From positions 38,841,936 through 38,905,935 of the forward strand of contig CAIIXF020000006.1 in the NCBI GenBank assembly GCA_903813345.2: a stretch of 64,000 nucleotides of DNA, read 5' to 3'. The position numbers and the translations under genes are program-made. The stretch comes from Owenia fusiformis. Lineage: Eukaryota; Annelida; Polychaeta; Sabellida; Oweniidae. Below, piece by piece: positions 44,501-45,267 of the stretch; positions within the stretch are counted from its first letter, which is position 1; the number at the start of each line of letters is the position of its first letter. The notes under the pieces are model-generated. The model saw nothing but the letters and a program-made list of their open reading frames with translations, did no database searches and was not told where the DNA came from.

Positions 44501-45267
44501 CCATTTCTAGAGTTCTTCCACTTTACAGGTTTCACTGTAGTTTATGAGGCCTTTGCAAAACTTTACAGAAATGTATGAAAATAGACAGGCTTTTTAAATT
44601 TCTCAAACCTTTATTTCAAGTATTTTGGAGATTTATGGAAATCTCTGGATAATTTAGGATATTCAAACATGGAGGTTCGGGGCTTGCAAAATGAAAATTC
44701 ATGATATCGTAAATATGTGATATTTTGATGACAAAATGAGGTAAAAGTAGAAGCCGCAACCAATGGTGTAAAGTATAAGCATGGACCCCATAGAATGAAT
44801 ATGAAAATCTGTTCAGACAGAAAAGCAGTTTTTATACGTATTAAAATTGTAAACAGTCAAAAGGATGGATGGATGGACAGACATCATTTGTTGGTGCTGC
44901 ATCAGTGTCTTCATTCGTTGTCTCCTTCTTTACAGATGTAAACAGATCCAATGCAATGCAATCTTCATCATTAAGATCATGTGATAATATCAAGTGATAT
45001 TTCTCCAATGAATGATAGTTTTTCTCAAGTGTCATTGAATGAGAAAAGTGAAAATCCCCAATTGGCAATGATGTTTCAGAAGAATAAACGTTGATCAATA
45101 AGCTTACCATTAGCTAGTTTATCATATGGACGAACAACTGCATTCTTCGTTTGGCTAGACCTGCTTTTGGCCGTCTTATTTTTCTTGCGTTTAAAAGTGG
45201 GCTGAAACGTTGGAGAATAGCTACGCGTTTTTGCCTGAGGGGTACGCTCACTTTTACGGACCATCAT
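1696..45267 (-). CDS. Ten-exon gene for an unrecognised 747-residue, probably nuclear, Q-rich protein
   Basis: I assembled ten coding exons from splice signals: 45267-45108, 44041-43889, 36681-36553, 16892-16775, 16099-15922, 7067-6770, 4845-4679, 4242-4129, 3915-3805 and 2511-1696. Every intron is GT...AG, every junction keeps phase, and the total of 2244 bases is exactly 748 codons including TAG. The ATG at 45267 follows an in-frame TAA six bases upstream. Features seen are a Lys/Arg-rich N-terminus (1-53), C59-x2-C62 and C101-x2-C104 (possible zinc site), charged helices (110-260), a compact block at about 280-328 that could be helix-turn-helix-like, 16 Gln in residues 402-439, and a long acidic Ser/Thr-rich tail. 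A transcription or chromatin role is inferred from composition only. I do not recognise the family. Non-coding 5' exons are possible but not visible. Confidence 0.85.
2803..3014. repeat. Long near-perfect palindrome (hairpin MITE-like) in the last intron
   Basis: Two arms of about 100 bases are inverted copies around a short loop near 2908. For example, ttagaatgactctaactgga on the left is answered by tcagttaggagtcattctaa on the right, with a few mismatches and a one-base bulge. Outside them accacaaataaatgctcaaa pairs with the arm near 2990. It is transcribed within the intron of the minus-strand gene and would fold into a long RNA hairpin. A smaller related fragment lies near 2664-2690. Confidence 0.75.
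3109..3556. repeat. Tandem array, 32-bp unit, about 14 copies
   Basis: The unit begins gagaaccattaatttcagct and repeats every 32 bases without spacers. Variation is limited to a few positions (aatt/catt, acaaatc/aaaaatc, gaga/aaga). It lies in intron 9 of the minus-strand gene. Confidence 0.9.
3805..3915 (-). CDS. Exon 9 of the 10-exon gene
   Basis: The acceptor tttgcag precedes 3915 and the donor CAG|gtgagc follows 3805. The exon is 111 bases, phase 0 at both ends, and encodes 37 residues rich in Gln, Thr, Lys and Met. Confidence 0.85.
4129..4242 (-). CDS. Exon 8 of the 10-exon gene (Q-rich)
   Basis: The acceptor ttttcaag precedes 4242 and the donor CAG|gtagtt follows 4129. It has 114 bases and is phase 0 at both ends. 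It encodes 38 residues, 16 of them Gln, alternating with Leu as in an amphipathic or coiled-coil helix. Confidence 0.85.
4679..4845 (-). CDS. Exon 7 of the 10-exon gene
   Basis: The acceptor ttttcag... precedes 4845 and the donor ACA|gtgagt follows 4679. The exon is 167 bases. It enters needing two bases, matching the single G left by exon 6, and exits in phase 0. It encodes a Thr/Lys/Asn-rich low-complexity stretch. Confidence 0.85.
4934..5047. repeat. Short inverted-repeat element, TGTCACCACTT-type family, copy 1
   Basis: The ends are inverted (aaatgttaccacc near 4938 and ggtggtgacgtaa near 5033), with a middle related to gatgccgaccgccaaacact. Related copies lie at 15822-15900 and 22920-23048, so this is a small dispersed MITE family. 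Confidence 0.6.
5136..6327. mobile_element. Foldback element with about 300-bp inverted arms, carrying a nested MITE
   Basis: The left end reads ctgtagattgtgttaatttg and the right end is its inverse. The arms continue inward for about 300 bases (for example ccaatgcattaactccagga on the left, inverted near 6130 on the right; and ggacaacatttcagaaaaac near 6020, inverted near 5375). A 317-bp TTAA-flanked MITE at 5619-5935 is inserted between the arms. No coding potential is seen. Target-site duplication is not clear. Confidence 0.75.
5619..5935. mobile_element. TTAA-flanked MITE, CCCTTTCMCGAC termini, copy 1
   Basis: The element starts CCCTTTCCCGAC and ends GTCGTGAAAGGG, with TTAA directly on each side (5615-5618 and 5936-5939). 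TTAA duplication is typical of piggyBac-like elements and some Kolobok elements. A shorter copy sits at 44286-44486. Confidence 0.8.
6442..6735. repeat. Tandem array, 49-bp unit, 6 copies, with a hairpin in each unit
   Basis: The unit begins tgaaagtttaagccaggatt and repeats every 49 bases. Each holds AGGATTG-CAGC-CAATCCT, a 7-bp stem with a 4-base loop. The array starts about 35 bases past the donor of exon 6 of the minus-strand gene. Confidence 0.9.
6770..7067 (-). CDS. Exon 6 of the 10-exon gene; possible DNA-binding-like block
   Basis: The acceptor gtttcag precedes 7067 and the donor ACAG|gtgatt follows 6770. The exon is 298 bases, enters in phase 0 and leaves one base. It encodes residues 247-345: a helical lead ([20 protein letters not shown]), then [19 protein letters not shown] and [16 protein letters not shown]. 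The spacing of short helices followed by a basic turn could be a helix-turn-helix, which is inference. Confidence 0.85.
7500..8700. repeat. Diverged tandem array of about 148 bp, with a GGAC microsatellite end
   Basis: The phrase aatatgaacaaaatcgct recurs near 7700, 7850, 7985, 8134 and 8282. Each unit carries a palindromic core of the type aaaatggccgcc / ggcggccatttt. The block ends in (GGAC)n at about 8623-8668 and a cgttccctatatctctccga motif. Related pieces occur at 17390-17545 and 21785-22270. Confidence 0.8.
8701..9312. other. Intronic sequence; no feature seen
   Basis: AT-rich intron 5 sequence of the minus-strand gene. I see no coding or structured repeat signal. Confidence 0.4.
9734..11738. 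mobile_element. 2005-bp non-autonomous TA-targeting DNA element with about 40-bp TIRs
   Basis: The ends are CCCTTATAAAAAATTC... and its inverse ...GAATTTTTTATAAGGG, inverted for about 40 bases. Each side is flanked by TA (9732-9733, 11739-11740). The paralogous site near 52952 has a single TA and no insert, which fixes the boundaries. Inside are many subterminal copies of acaatggttgca-type motifs and a 21-bp array near 11103-11190, but no transposase. TA duplication fits the Tc1/mariner group, although the TIR does not resemble the two mariners here. Confidence 0.85.
11739..12360. other. 5' flank of the sulfotransferase pseudogene
   Basis: Duplicated sequence shared with 52952-53542. A conserved acceptor-like tract ttgttttatctgtag ends near 12210 (and near 53393 in the other copy), suggesting that a 5' non-coding exon is spliced on just ahead of the coding exon. 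No promoter can be named. Confidence 0.4.
12361..13629 (+). pseudogene. Galactose 3-O-sulfotransferase-like pseudogene (single in-frame TGA)
   Basis: The 1269-base frame is the same length as its intact paralogue at 53543-54811, with no indels. Codon 114 is TGA (12700-12702), where the paralogue has GGA (Gly). The stop falls after the membrane anchor and the 5'-phosphosulfate motif ([20 protein letters not shown]), so a truncated product would lack the rest of the catalytic domain. The remaining 308 codons are open and the 3' phosphate motif ([16 protein letters not shown]) is kept, so the lesion looks recent, or could be polymorphic or an assembly error. An upstream in-frame extension to 12247 is not conserved in the paralogue (TAA there), so I take ATG 12361. 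It lies antisense within an intron of the minus-strand gene. Confidence 0.85.
13677..13838. mobile_element. 162-bp MITE in a TTAA site
   Basis: The ends are inverted: ctcggtgcattgtgg on the left and ccacaatgcatcgag on the right, with GCCC/GGGC at the tips. TTAA flanks both sides (13673-13676, 13839-13842). The right duplication copy has the empty site, a single TTAA at 54851-54854. Confidence 0.8.
13839..14425. other. End of the duplicated block and intron sequence; no gene
   Basis: Up to about 13976 it matches the right duplication copy. Beyond that it is unremarkable AT-rich intron. A 90-codon frame at 14064-14336 has no recognisable feature. Confidence 0.4.
14426..15155. repeat. Tandem array, 61-bp unit, 12 copies
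   Basis: The unit begins cctaccataacacagttgtc and repeats exactly every 61 bases. Copies differ at a few positions (acacag/acatag, cttgtg/cttctg). The homogeneity points to recent expansion. It lies in intron 5 of the minus-strand gene. Confidence 0.95.
15156..15784. other. Intronic sequence; no gene seen
   Basis: It contains a fragment with direct copies of gggtgca (15516-15640), perhaps a transposon relic. Short frames here show no domain. Confidence 0.4.
15822..15900. repeat. Short inverted-repeat element, TGTCACCACTT-type family, copy 2
   Basis: It begins atgtcaccactt and ends aagtggtgacat, an exact 12-base inverted pair. The middle carries gatgctaaccgcaaccgcaa. It ends about 20 bases from the donor side of exon 5 of the minus-strand gene. 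Confidence 0.7.
15922..16099 (-). CDS. Exon 5 of the 10-exon gene
   Basis: The acceptor gatttcag precedes 16099 and the donor GAG|gtgggc follows 15922. It is 178 bases: one base completes the codon started in exon 4, and it ends in phase 0. It encodes a strongly charged, predicted-helical segment including [20 protein letters not shown]. Confidence 0.85.
16100..16774. other. Intron 4 of the minus-strand gene; no feature seen
   Basis: AT-rich, with a poly-T run near 16598. Nothing else is recognisable. Confidence 0.4.
16775..16892 (-). CDS. Exon 4 of the 10-exon gene
   Basis: The acceptor attttcag precedes 16892 and the donor AA|gtaagt follows 16775. The exon is 118 bases (two bases, 38 codons, two bases). 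It encodes a charged helical stretch ending [10 protein letters not shown]. It is separated from exon 3 by an intron of about 19.7 kb that holds two plus-strand genes and a mariner. Confidence 0.85.
16893..17389. other. Intronic sequence; no feature seen
   Basis: Start of the 19.7 kb intron 3 of the minus-strand gene. No coding signal or clear repeat is visible. Confidence 0.4.
17390..17545. repeat. Relic of the 148-bp / GGAC repeat family
   Basis: It shares aacaaaatcgggccaa, ttgagtta, a cagacagacag run and gcattccctatat with the end of the array at 8520-8700. It is a single diverged unit. Confidence 0.6.
17623..18065. repeat. Tandem array, 31-bp unit, about 14 copies
   Basis: The unit begins aaaaccagtcaaccaaaaga and repeats every 31 bases with only scattered substitutions and no spacers. 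Confidence 0.95.
18346..19012. repeat. Direct tandem duplication of about 340 bp, just upstream of the TRIM gene
   Basis: Shared phrases recur in the same order: aatgatttctatat with gaactggttggagttt near 18349 and 18697; aggtggcact near 18450 and 18805; cttctgagaaatacttgta near 18615 and 18980. The second copy ends about 200 bases before the TRIM start codon, so promoter elements may be duplicated. Confidence 0.75.
19223..21766 (+). CDS. TRIM/RBCC protein with a large coding minisatellite, single long exon
   Basis: RBCC (TRIM) proteins are usually E3 ubiquitin ligases. The 847-codon frame shows a RING finger (C17, C20, C32, H34, C37, C40, C58, C61), a first B-box (about 100-146), a second B-box (about 168-205) and a coiled coil (about 205-330). 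From residue 380 to about 812 it is a 32-residue tandem repeat. The last 35 residues after the repeat look like random read-through with no domain, so the true 3' end of the exon may be a splice donor inside the repeat. PHD and bromodomain exons begin 0.9 kb downstream on the same strand. ATG 19223 has a good context (AAAATGG). The alternative is an independent intronless TRIM gene. Confidence 0.8.
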   Translation: MAETKSFIKESTELLECPLCQGTVKTPKSLKCLHSFCEECLDGWMQAERDSRKNTFPCPVCKCEIDIPNGGANSYRTNFTMKSMAEVLEKTKKQLNKSSINCNICAQGDELIIAVARCIECADYLCDTCNKSHGRMKLSNSHKCVKLTGDIEKDYKMAIDNLAQRNIDCTEHNNQPLKFYCKTDKTVVCTDCWNFNHNGHNCVKIEDVAEEEIQNAFASIGQRKDFLENQAKMSYDLTDTQQQKLEKILSSIQSDCRAMIKELEKYFNKLQSKAKKAHKTIIEQIQSQRSDIELERGDTERTLHYMTSLQKYGHPVEIVNSSADIKQKLQDWSSKLLSADFEHHEKSLDMGSYQPGHLDISKLRQFLTSHDETSVKTSATSLQSKRSQLGPLSVPKARRMLTSTDRASASATSLQSMGRQPGPLNVPKVGGVLTSTDKASTSATSLQSKGRQPGPVNVPKVGGVLTSTDKASASATSLQSKGCQPGPVNVPKVGGVLTSTDKASASATSLQSKRSQPGPLDVSKVGGVLTSTDKASASATSLQNKGRQPSHLHVRKVGQLITSTDKASASTTSLQSKRSQPGHLDEPKVLQVLTSTDKASASATSLQSKRRQPGPLDVPTVGGVLPSTDKASASTTSLQSKRSQPGHLDEPKVLQVLTSTDKASASATSLQSKRRQPGPLDVPTVGGVLPSTDKASASTTSLQSKRSQPGHLDEPKVLQVLTFTDKASASATSLQSKGRQPGPMNIPKVGQVLTSTDKASASATSLQSKRRQPGPLVVPKVGGVLTSTDKASASATSLQSKRSPKLCRSNLYESEHLVHYTIYNMCVGENQNLLVIEGNKKNSNYME
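20360..21640 (+). repeat. Coding minisatellite, 96-bp unit, about 13 copies
   Basis: The phrase acatctttacaaagta recurs exactly every 96 bases (14 occurrences from 20360 to 21608), so each unit adds 32 residues without shifting frame. Typical unit residues include [17 protein letters not shown]. Between about 20950 and 21380 a two-unit (192-bp) block is itself repeated, a higher-order structure. A second frame is also open through much of the array. Each unit contains AAG|GCAAGY or a close variant, resembling a GC-type splice donor. Confidence 0.9.
21785..22270. repeat. Relic of the gccattttgaaaa repeat family
   Basis: Four diverged units of roughly 120-150 bases, each with a core like atggtggccattttgaaa and a phrase like ttgaac(c/t)...ctgttcactggta. 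It is related to the array at 7500-8700. No exon is seen in it. Confidence 0.55.
22271..22659. other. Intron-like sequence before the PHD exon
   Basis: AT-rich, ending in the acceptor tgtattatag. No coding signal is seen. Confidence 0.4.
22660..22874 (+). CDS. TIF1-like exon: acidic linker and first part of the PHD finger
   Basis: The acceptor attatag precedes it and the donor CCGG|gtaaga follows. It enters in phase 0 and leaves two bases. It encodes an acidic stretch, then [16 protein letters not shown] and FHLKCH. The Gly-Gly seen in many TIF1 PHD fingers after the second Cys is replaced by Phe-Gly-Trp-Asp. Confidence 0.85.
22660..29539 (+). CDS. TIF1-type (TRIM24/TRIM33-like) PHD-bromodomain C-terminal half, five exons
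   Basis: Five exons (22660-22874, 23102-23240, 23887-23967, 24169-24321, 29345-29539) join in phase to 260 residues plus TAA. They encode a PHD finger (YCAVC...LLCCDSC...FHLKCH...WQCLLC), a basic linker, then a bromodomain with the acetyl-lysine-binding Asn (NCATYN), and a C-terminal helix ([16 protein letters not shown]) ending in a basic tail. Order, spacing and the FHLKCHVP motif match the TIF1 family of chromatin-binding TRIM co-regulators, where this module reads histone H3. The first exon enters in phase 0, so more exons lie upstream. The only N-terminal candidate on this strand is the TRIM exon at 19223. The gene lies within one intron of the minus-strand gene. Confidence 0.85.
22920..23048. 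repeat. Short inverted-repeat element, TGTCACCACTT-type family, copy 3
   Basis: It begins atgtcaccat and ends with gatgacat. The inside has ggtggttggtgtttgg repeats, the complement of the accaccaaacacc seen in copy 2. It lies between the first two PHD exons. Confidence 0.5.
23102..23240 (+). CDS. TIF1-like exon: end of the PHD finger and basic linker
   Basis: The acceptor tttgcag precedes it and the donor AAG|gtaaga follows. It completes the split codon and exits in phase 0. It contains WQCLLC, the last two PHD zinc ligands, then [16 protein letters not shown]. Confidence 0.85.
23330..23580 (-). repeat. tRNA-derived SINE candidate
   Basis: On the minus strand an A-box-like TGGCTCAGTACAGTGG (23560-23545) is followed, about 35 bases on, by a B-box-like GGTTCGATTTC (23511-23501). 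This is the order of an internal RNA polymerase III promoter. The segment continues with non-tRNA sequence. It lies in an intron of the TIF1-like gene, opposite in sense. Its 3' tail and target duplication are unclear. Confidence 0.55.
23887..23967 (+). CDS. TIF1-like exon: start of the bromodomain
   Basis: The acceptor tatttcag precedes it and the donor TCG|gtaagt follows. It is 81 bases and phase 0 at both ends. It encodes the first bromodomain helix ([15 protein letters not shown]) and the NPVQVDRS loop. Confidence 0.85.
24169..24321 (+). CDS. TIF1-like exon: core of the bromodomain
   Basis: The acceptor ttttgcag precedes it and the donor AAA|gtaagt follows. It is 153 bases and phase 0 at both ends. 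It encodes [17 protein letters not shown], the ZA loop and helix A, then helix B and the NCATYN acetyl-lysine-binding motif. Confidence 0.9.
24322..25077. other. Intron of the TIF1-like gene; no feature seen
   Basis: Ordinary AT-rich intron up to the transposon at 25078. Confidence 0.4.
25078..26853. mobile_element. 1776-bp element with CAGAGCTGTCAA ends and CCCGCGAA subterminal repeats (copy 1)
   Basis: The left end CAGAGCTGTCAA and the right end TTGACAGTACTG are inverted with two mismatches. The flanks share CAGTAA (25072-25077 and 26854-26859), a 6-bp target duplication. Both subterminal regions are full of tcccgcgaa/cccgcaaat motifs. A foldback element (25492-26153) is nested inside. A second copy begins at 62740. 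No transposase is seen, so it is non-autonomous and unassigned to a superfamily. Confidence 0.8.
25492..26153. mobile_element. 662-bp foldback element with an 8-bp ATCTAGAA duplication, nested
   Basis: The ends are AGGGTTTGTAGAAAAAACC and its inverse. The inverted arms are about 250 bases each and include GGGTACCCGGT-type motifs. ATCTAGAA lies on both sides (25484-25491, 26154-26161). An 8-bp duplication is typical of hAT elements. The same insertion sits at the same site in the second copy (from 63655). Confidence 0.85.
26854..29344. other. Last intron of the TIF1-like gene; no feature seen
   Basis: About 2.5 kb of AT-rich sequence with scattered short frames and no domain, splice pair or repeat that I can support. 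It ends in the acceptor accatttcag. Confidence 0.45.
29345..29539 (+). CDS. TIF1-like last coding exon
   Basis: It enters in phase 0 after caccatttcag and ends at TAA 29537-29539. It encodes [19 protein letters not shown], corresponding to the final bromodomain helix, then a Ser/Pro linker and a basic tail (PRPKKRKQ) that could be a nuclear localisation signal. Confidence 0.85.
   Translation, partial: PDSKVGKSGKKVEQFFNGLIKKLLPNYAQRASTPAPSPGVSDTESKSPRPKKRKQNPDSIKHYK
29540..30954. other. 3' UTR and flank of the TIF1-like gene
   Basis: Probable 3' UTR up to an AATAAA at 30182-30187, then unremarkable AT-rich sequence with a poly-A run near 30945. Confidence 0.4.
30182..30187 (+). terminator. 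Candidate polyadenylation signal of the TIF1-like gene
   Basis: AATAAA about 640 bases past the stop codon. An earlier AATAAA overlaps the stop itself and is less likely to be used. Confidence 0.35.
30955..32280. repeat. Tandem array of about 355 bp, 4 copies, with G/C-rich hairpins
   Basis: The phrase ctcaacattgaattgggg or ctcaaaattgaattgggg recurs near 30970, 31325, 31685 and 32036, each followed by aaaatcacaaatt. Each unit also holds a hairpin such as cccctaccc...gggtagggg around gttgaagaa. One copy has a long poly-G run (31338-31357). A related fragment lies at about 34735-34806. Confidence 0.8.
32421..34382 (+). mobile_element. Mariner element 1 (1962 bp, about 190-bp TIRs)
   Basis: The ends are CAGGGTGATCCAGAAGTAAC and its inverse, with TA on each side (32419-32420, 34383-34384). 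The inverted repeats extend for about 190 bases to ggttacgcgatatc-type sequence. It holds a transposase frame with one stop and one intron. It lies within intron 3 of the minus-strand gene, beyond the TIF1-like gene. Confidence 0.95.
32843..34078 (+). pseudogene. Mariner transposase 1, one TGA, one spliceosomal intron
   Basis: Removing a 171-base GT-AG intron (33539-33709) gives 355 codons including the stop, the normal mariner size. It shows N-terminal helix-turn-helix regions ([20 protein letters not shown]), then catalytic [12 protein letters not shown] and [11 protein letters not shown]. Thirty-four residues separate the second and third Asp, the DD34D signature. One in-frame TGA at 33260-33262 interrupts it before the catalytic domain. 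The residue after SDES is Leu rather than the usual Trp. The intron lies between Lys and Val-Leu-Lys, as in mariner 2. It is probably inactive. Confidence 0.85.
34383..35900. other. Intronic sequence; no gene seen
   Basis: Apart from a fragment of the 355-bp family near 34735-34806, it is AT-rich without recognisable features. Confidence 0.4.
35921..36335. repeat. Tandem array, 81-bp unit, 5 copies, open in several frames
   Basis: The phrase tgcaatattatcaagcagac recurs every 81 bases. As 81 is a multiple of three and the unit lacks stops in three frames, long frames of 27-residue repeats appear on both strands. They have no start context or domain, and I treat them as by-products. The array is about 220 bases from exon 3 of the minus-strand gene. 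Confidence 0.9.
36553..36681 (-). CDS. Exon 3 of the 10-exon gene
   Basis: The acceptor attgttttag precedes 36681 and the donor GATG|gtgagt follows 36553. It is 129 bases (two bases, 42 codons, one base). It encodes a Pro/Lys-rich start, then a charged segment ending in [11 protein letters not shown]. Its acceptor and first codons are duplicated several times in the intron just upstream. Confidence 0.85.
36682..36990 (-). repeat. Array of duplicated 3' splice sites derived from the exon 3 boundary
   Basis: On the minus strand the true junction is gttttag|GTCATGCCCTTATG. Near copies follow at AG positions 36746 (gctag|gtcatgccctaatg), 36875 (ttttag|gccatactc), 36910 (gttttag|gtcatgccctaatg) and 36974 (gtttag|gtcatgcccttatg), plus a version without the AG near 36940. 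Spacing is irregular. Use of the 36910 site would bring an in-frame TAG. Confidence 0.75.
36991..40299 (-). mobile_element. Non-LTR retrotransposon (LINE A), ORF2 and 3' end
   Basis: The element runs on the minus strand, from the start of ORF2 at 40299 to an A-rich tail (TAAATAAATAAA then poly-A) near 37025-36991. It sits in the same sense as the surrounding gene, in intron 2. The 5' end is not defined; an ORF1-like frame lies 2 kb upstream (43380-42338). Confidence 0.85.
37201..40299 (-). CDS. LINE A ORF2: endonuclease-reverse transcriptase, intact
   Basis: An uninterrupted 1032-codon frame. The N-terminal third is an apurinic-type endonuclease ([44 protein letters not shown]). The middle is a reverse transcriptase ([43 protein letters not shown], and the catalytic FADD). 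The C-terminal part is a typical thumb/connection. The motif set fits the Jockey/CR1 side of non-LTR elements, but the clade is inferred. The lack of stops suggests a young, possibly active copy. The start codon is not certain, because the frame could be translated after ORF1. Confidence 0.9.
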   Translation of the reverse strand: MSCPWTEFPFFTIVDNSDFIDSVPNGASLINFDNKIFNPLDIKGDDCDISGFDQTTSDFMAKSEYVTLSNFNDNLNSKNNVDVSIIHCNIRSLPSNHWKLTNLLASIDKRIYIIALSETWLYKDQEDSFSNFMNYQGFFKSRTTRGGGTALFIDGALKTKERSDLRFNNNNCNVITVEIIVEGGKNILITSIYKPPNVNIEEFNNDLDIYLSLISKENNKVHYIAGDFNIDLFKSFEHDLTENFYNTMTAYNLLPVIYKATRVTSTSATSIDNIFTNDPKIDLCGIIYNDISDHFPIFATSNKPINKTKFIKRSIRKYTVENISKFKELLSHDTWDDITNVTNANDSYNKFEDKVSNFYNECFPLKQVTIKLYNNNTKPWLTSAILKSIRNKSKLYKKYLRNPNDQNKKQYKSFANQLKTTIKFSQKQYYNNKFEHNQGNIKANWQIINQILQRKNKNNNISDSFIHNNVELTDKQEIANQFNNFFVKVGEKLASKIPKSNRNSLDFMQSIGRQAQTLLLDNVEPNELNKIITNLKPSAAGHDDFKPFIIKDCGLLFHHPLLHIFNLSLKSGIFPDRLKIAKVIPIYKKDDAHFFTNYRPISVLPVFSKILEKIMHHRISTFIDSIDILYINQFGFREKRSTSMAVLTFIEKIRKAIDDGEFTIGLFLDFSKAFDTIDHNILFSKLEFYGIRGVALNWIKSYFTHRIQKTFYNNTLSEPEFITCGIPQGSILGPLFFILYINDIYLSSPRLFFVLFADDTNLLIKGKNLTELADILNTELKLIEEWLITNKLSLNADKTKYIIFTSSQKRYNANNINIYLNKNKLQQVDSINFLGITIDQNLNWKRHIMSVNAKISRTIGILYRVKQLLNDKAFLSIYYSLIYSYLIYGNLIWGEAGSGLLNSLHILQKKFTRIATNSNYRAHSLTLFKQLNILNIFDINKQSKCIFMYKWINKLHNYHKIFPNLFSTIQERHAYNTRNRVNYDKPKIRTNYGKALISFTAPSIWNSLPIEITSSGSIFIMKKELKKYFINH
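40300..42337. other. Intron 2 sequence between LINE ORF2 and the ORF1-like frame
   Basis: No supported gene. A 109-codon plus-strand frame (40817-41146) is unremarkable. If ORF1 and ORF2 belong to one element, this 2 kb is an insertion or an unusually long spacer. Confidence 0.4.
42338..43380 (-). pseudogene. LINE ORF1-like gene, frame broken near 42560
   Basis: The first 273 codons (43380-42559) have a Pro/Gln/Asn-rich start, a coiled coil (about 165-195) and the start of an RNA-binding fold ([23 protein letters not shown]). The frame stops just after PRHII and resumes in another frame (42562-42338: [29 protein letters not shown]). In related ORF1 proteins these parts are continuous, so a small deletion has removed a linking stretch. 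The same strand as LINE A ORF2 suggests one element, but 2 kb separates them. Confidence 0.7.
43381..43888. other. Intron 2 sequence next to exon 2; partial repeat
   Basis: The segment 43770-43880 shares cataaggacataacctaaaa and a ttcactagagagaggcgttc phrase with 36720-36900. It is a diverged duplicate of the same intronic material. Confidence 0.5.
43889..44041 (-). CDS. Exon 2 of the 10-exon gene (Cys-rich)
   Basis: The acceptor aatatag precedes 44041 and the donor TGTG|gtaagg follows 43889. It is 153 bases (two bases, 50 codons, one base). It encodes [19 protein letters not shown] and, 33 residues after the third Cys, LLCNRCG. The two CxxC pairs could bind one zinc ion. Confidence 0.85.
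44286..44486. mobile_element. TTAA-flanked MITE, CCCTTTCMCGAC termini, copy 2
   Basis: It starts CCCTTTCCCGAC and ends GTCATGAAAGGG, flanked by TTAA at 44282-44285 and 44487-44490. It matches 5619-5935 over most of its length but lacks an internal stretch. The flanking aagtgttcca / ggtgttcca sequence shows it was inserted into an older repeat. Confidence 0.8.
44487..45107. other. Intron 1 of the minus-strand gene; no feature seen
   Basis: AT-rich. An 89-codon minus frame (45110-44841) starts inside exon 1 sequence and is not supported as coding. Confidence 0.4.
45108..45267 (-). CDS. Exon 1 (first coding exon) of the 10-exon gene
   Basis: It starts at ATG 45267 (ATGATGGTC), preceded in frame by TAA, and ends at the donor AATG|gtaagc with one base over. 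It encodes 53 residues rich in Lys, Arg, Ser and Thr (for example [17 protein letters not shown]), probably a nuclear localisation region. An upstream cctag could be an acceptor for a 5' non-coding exon. Confidence 0.8.
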
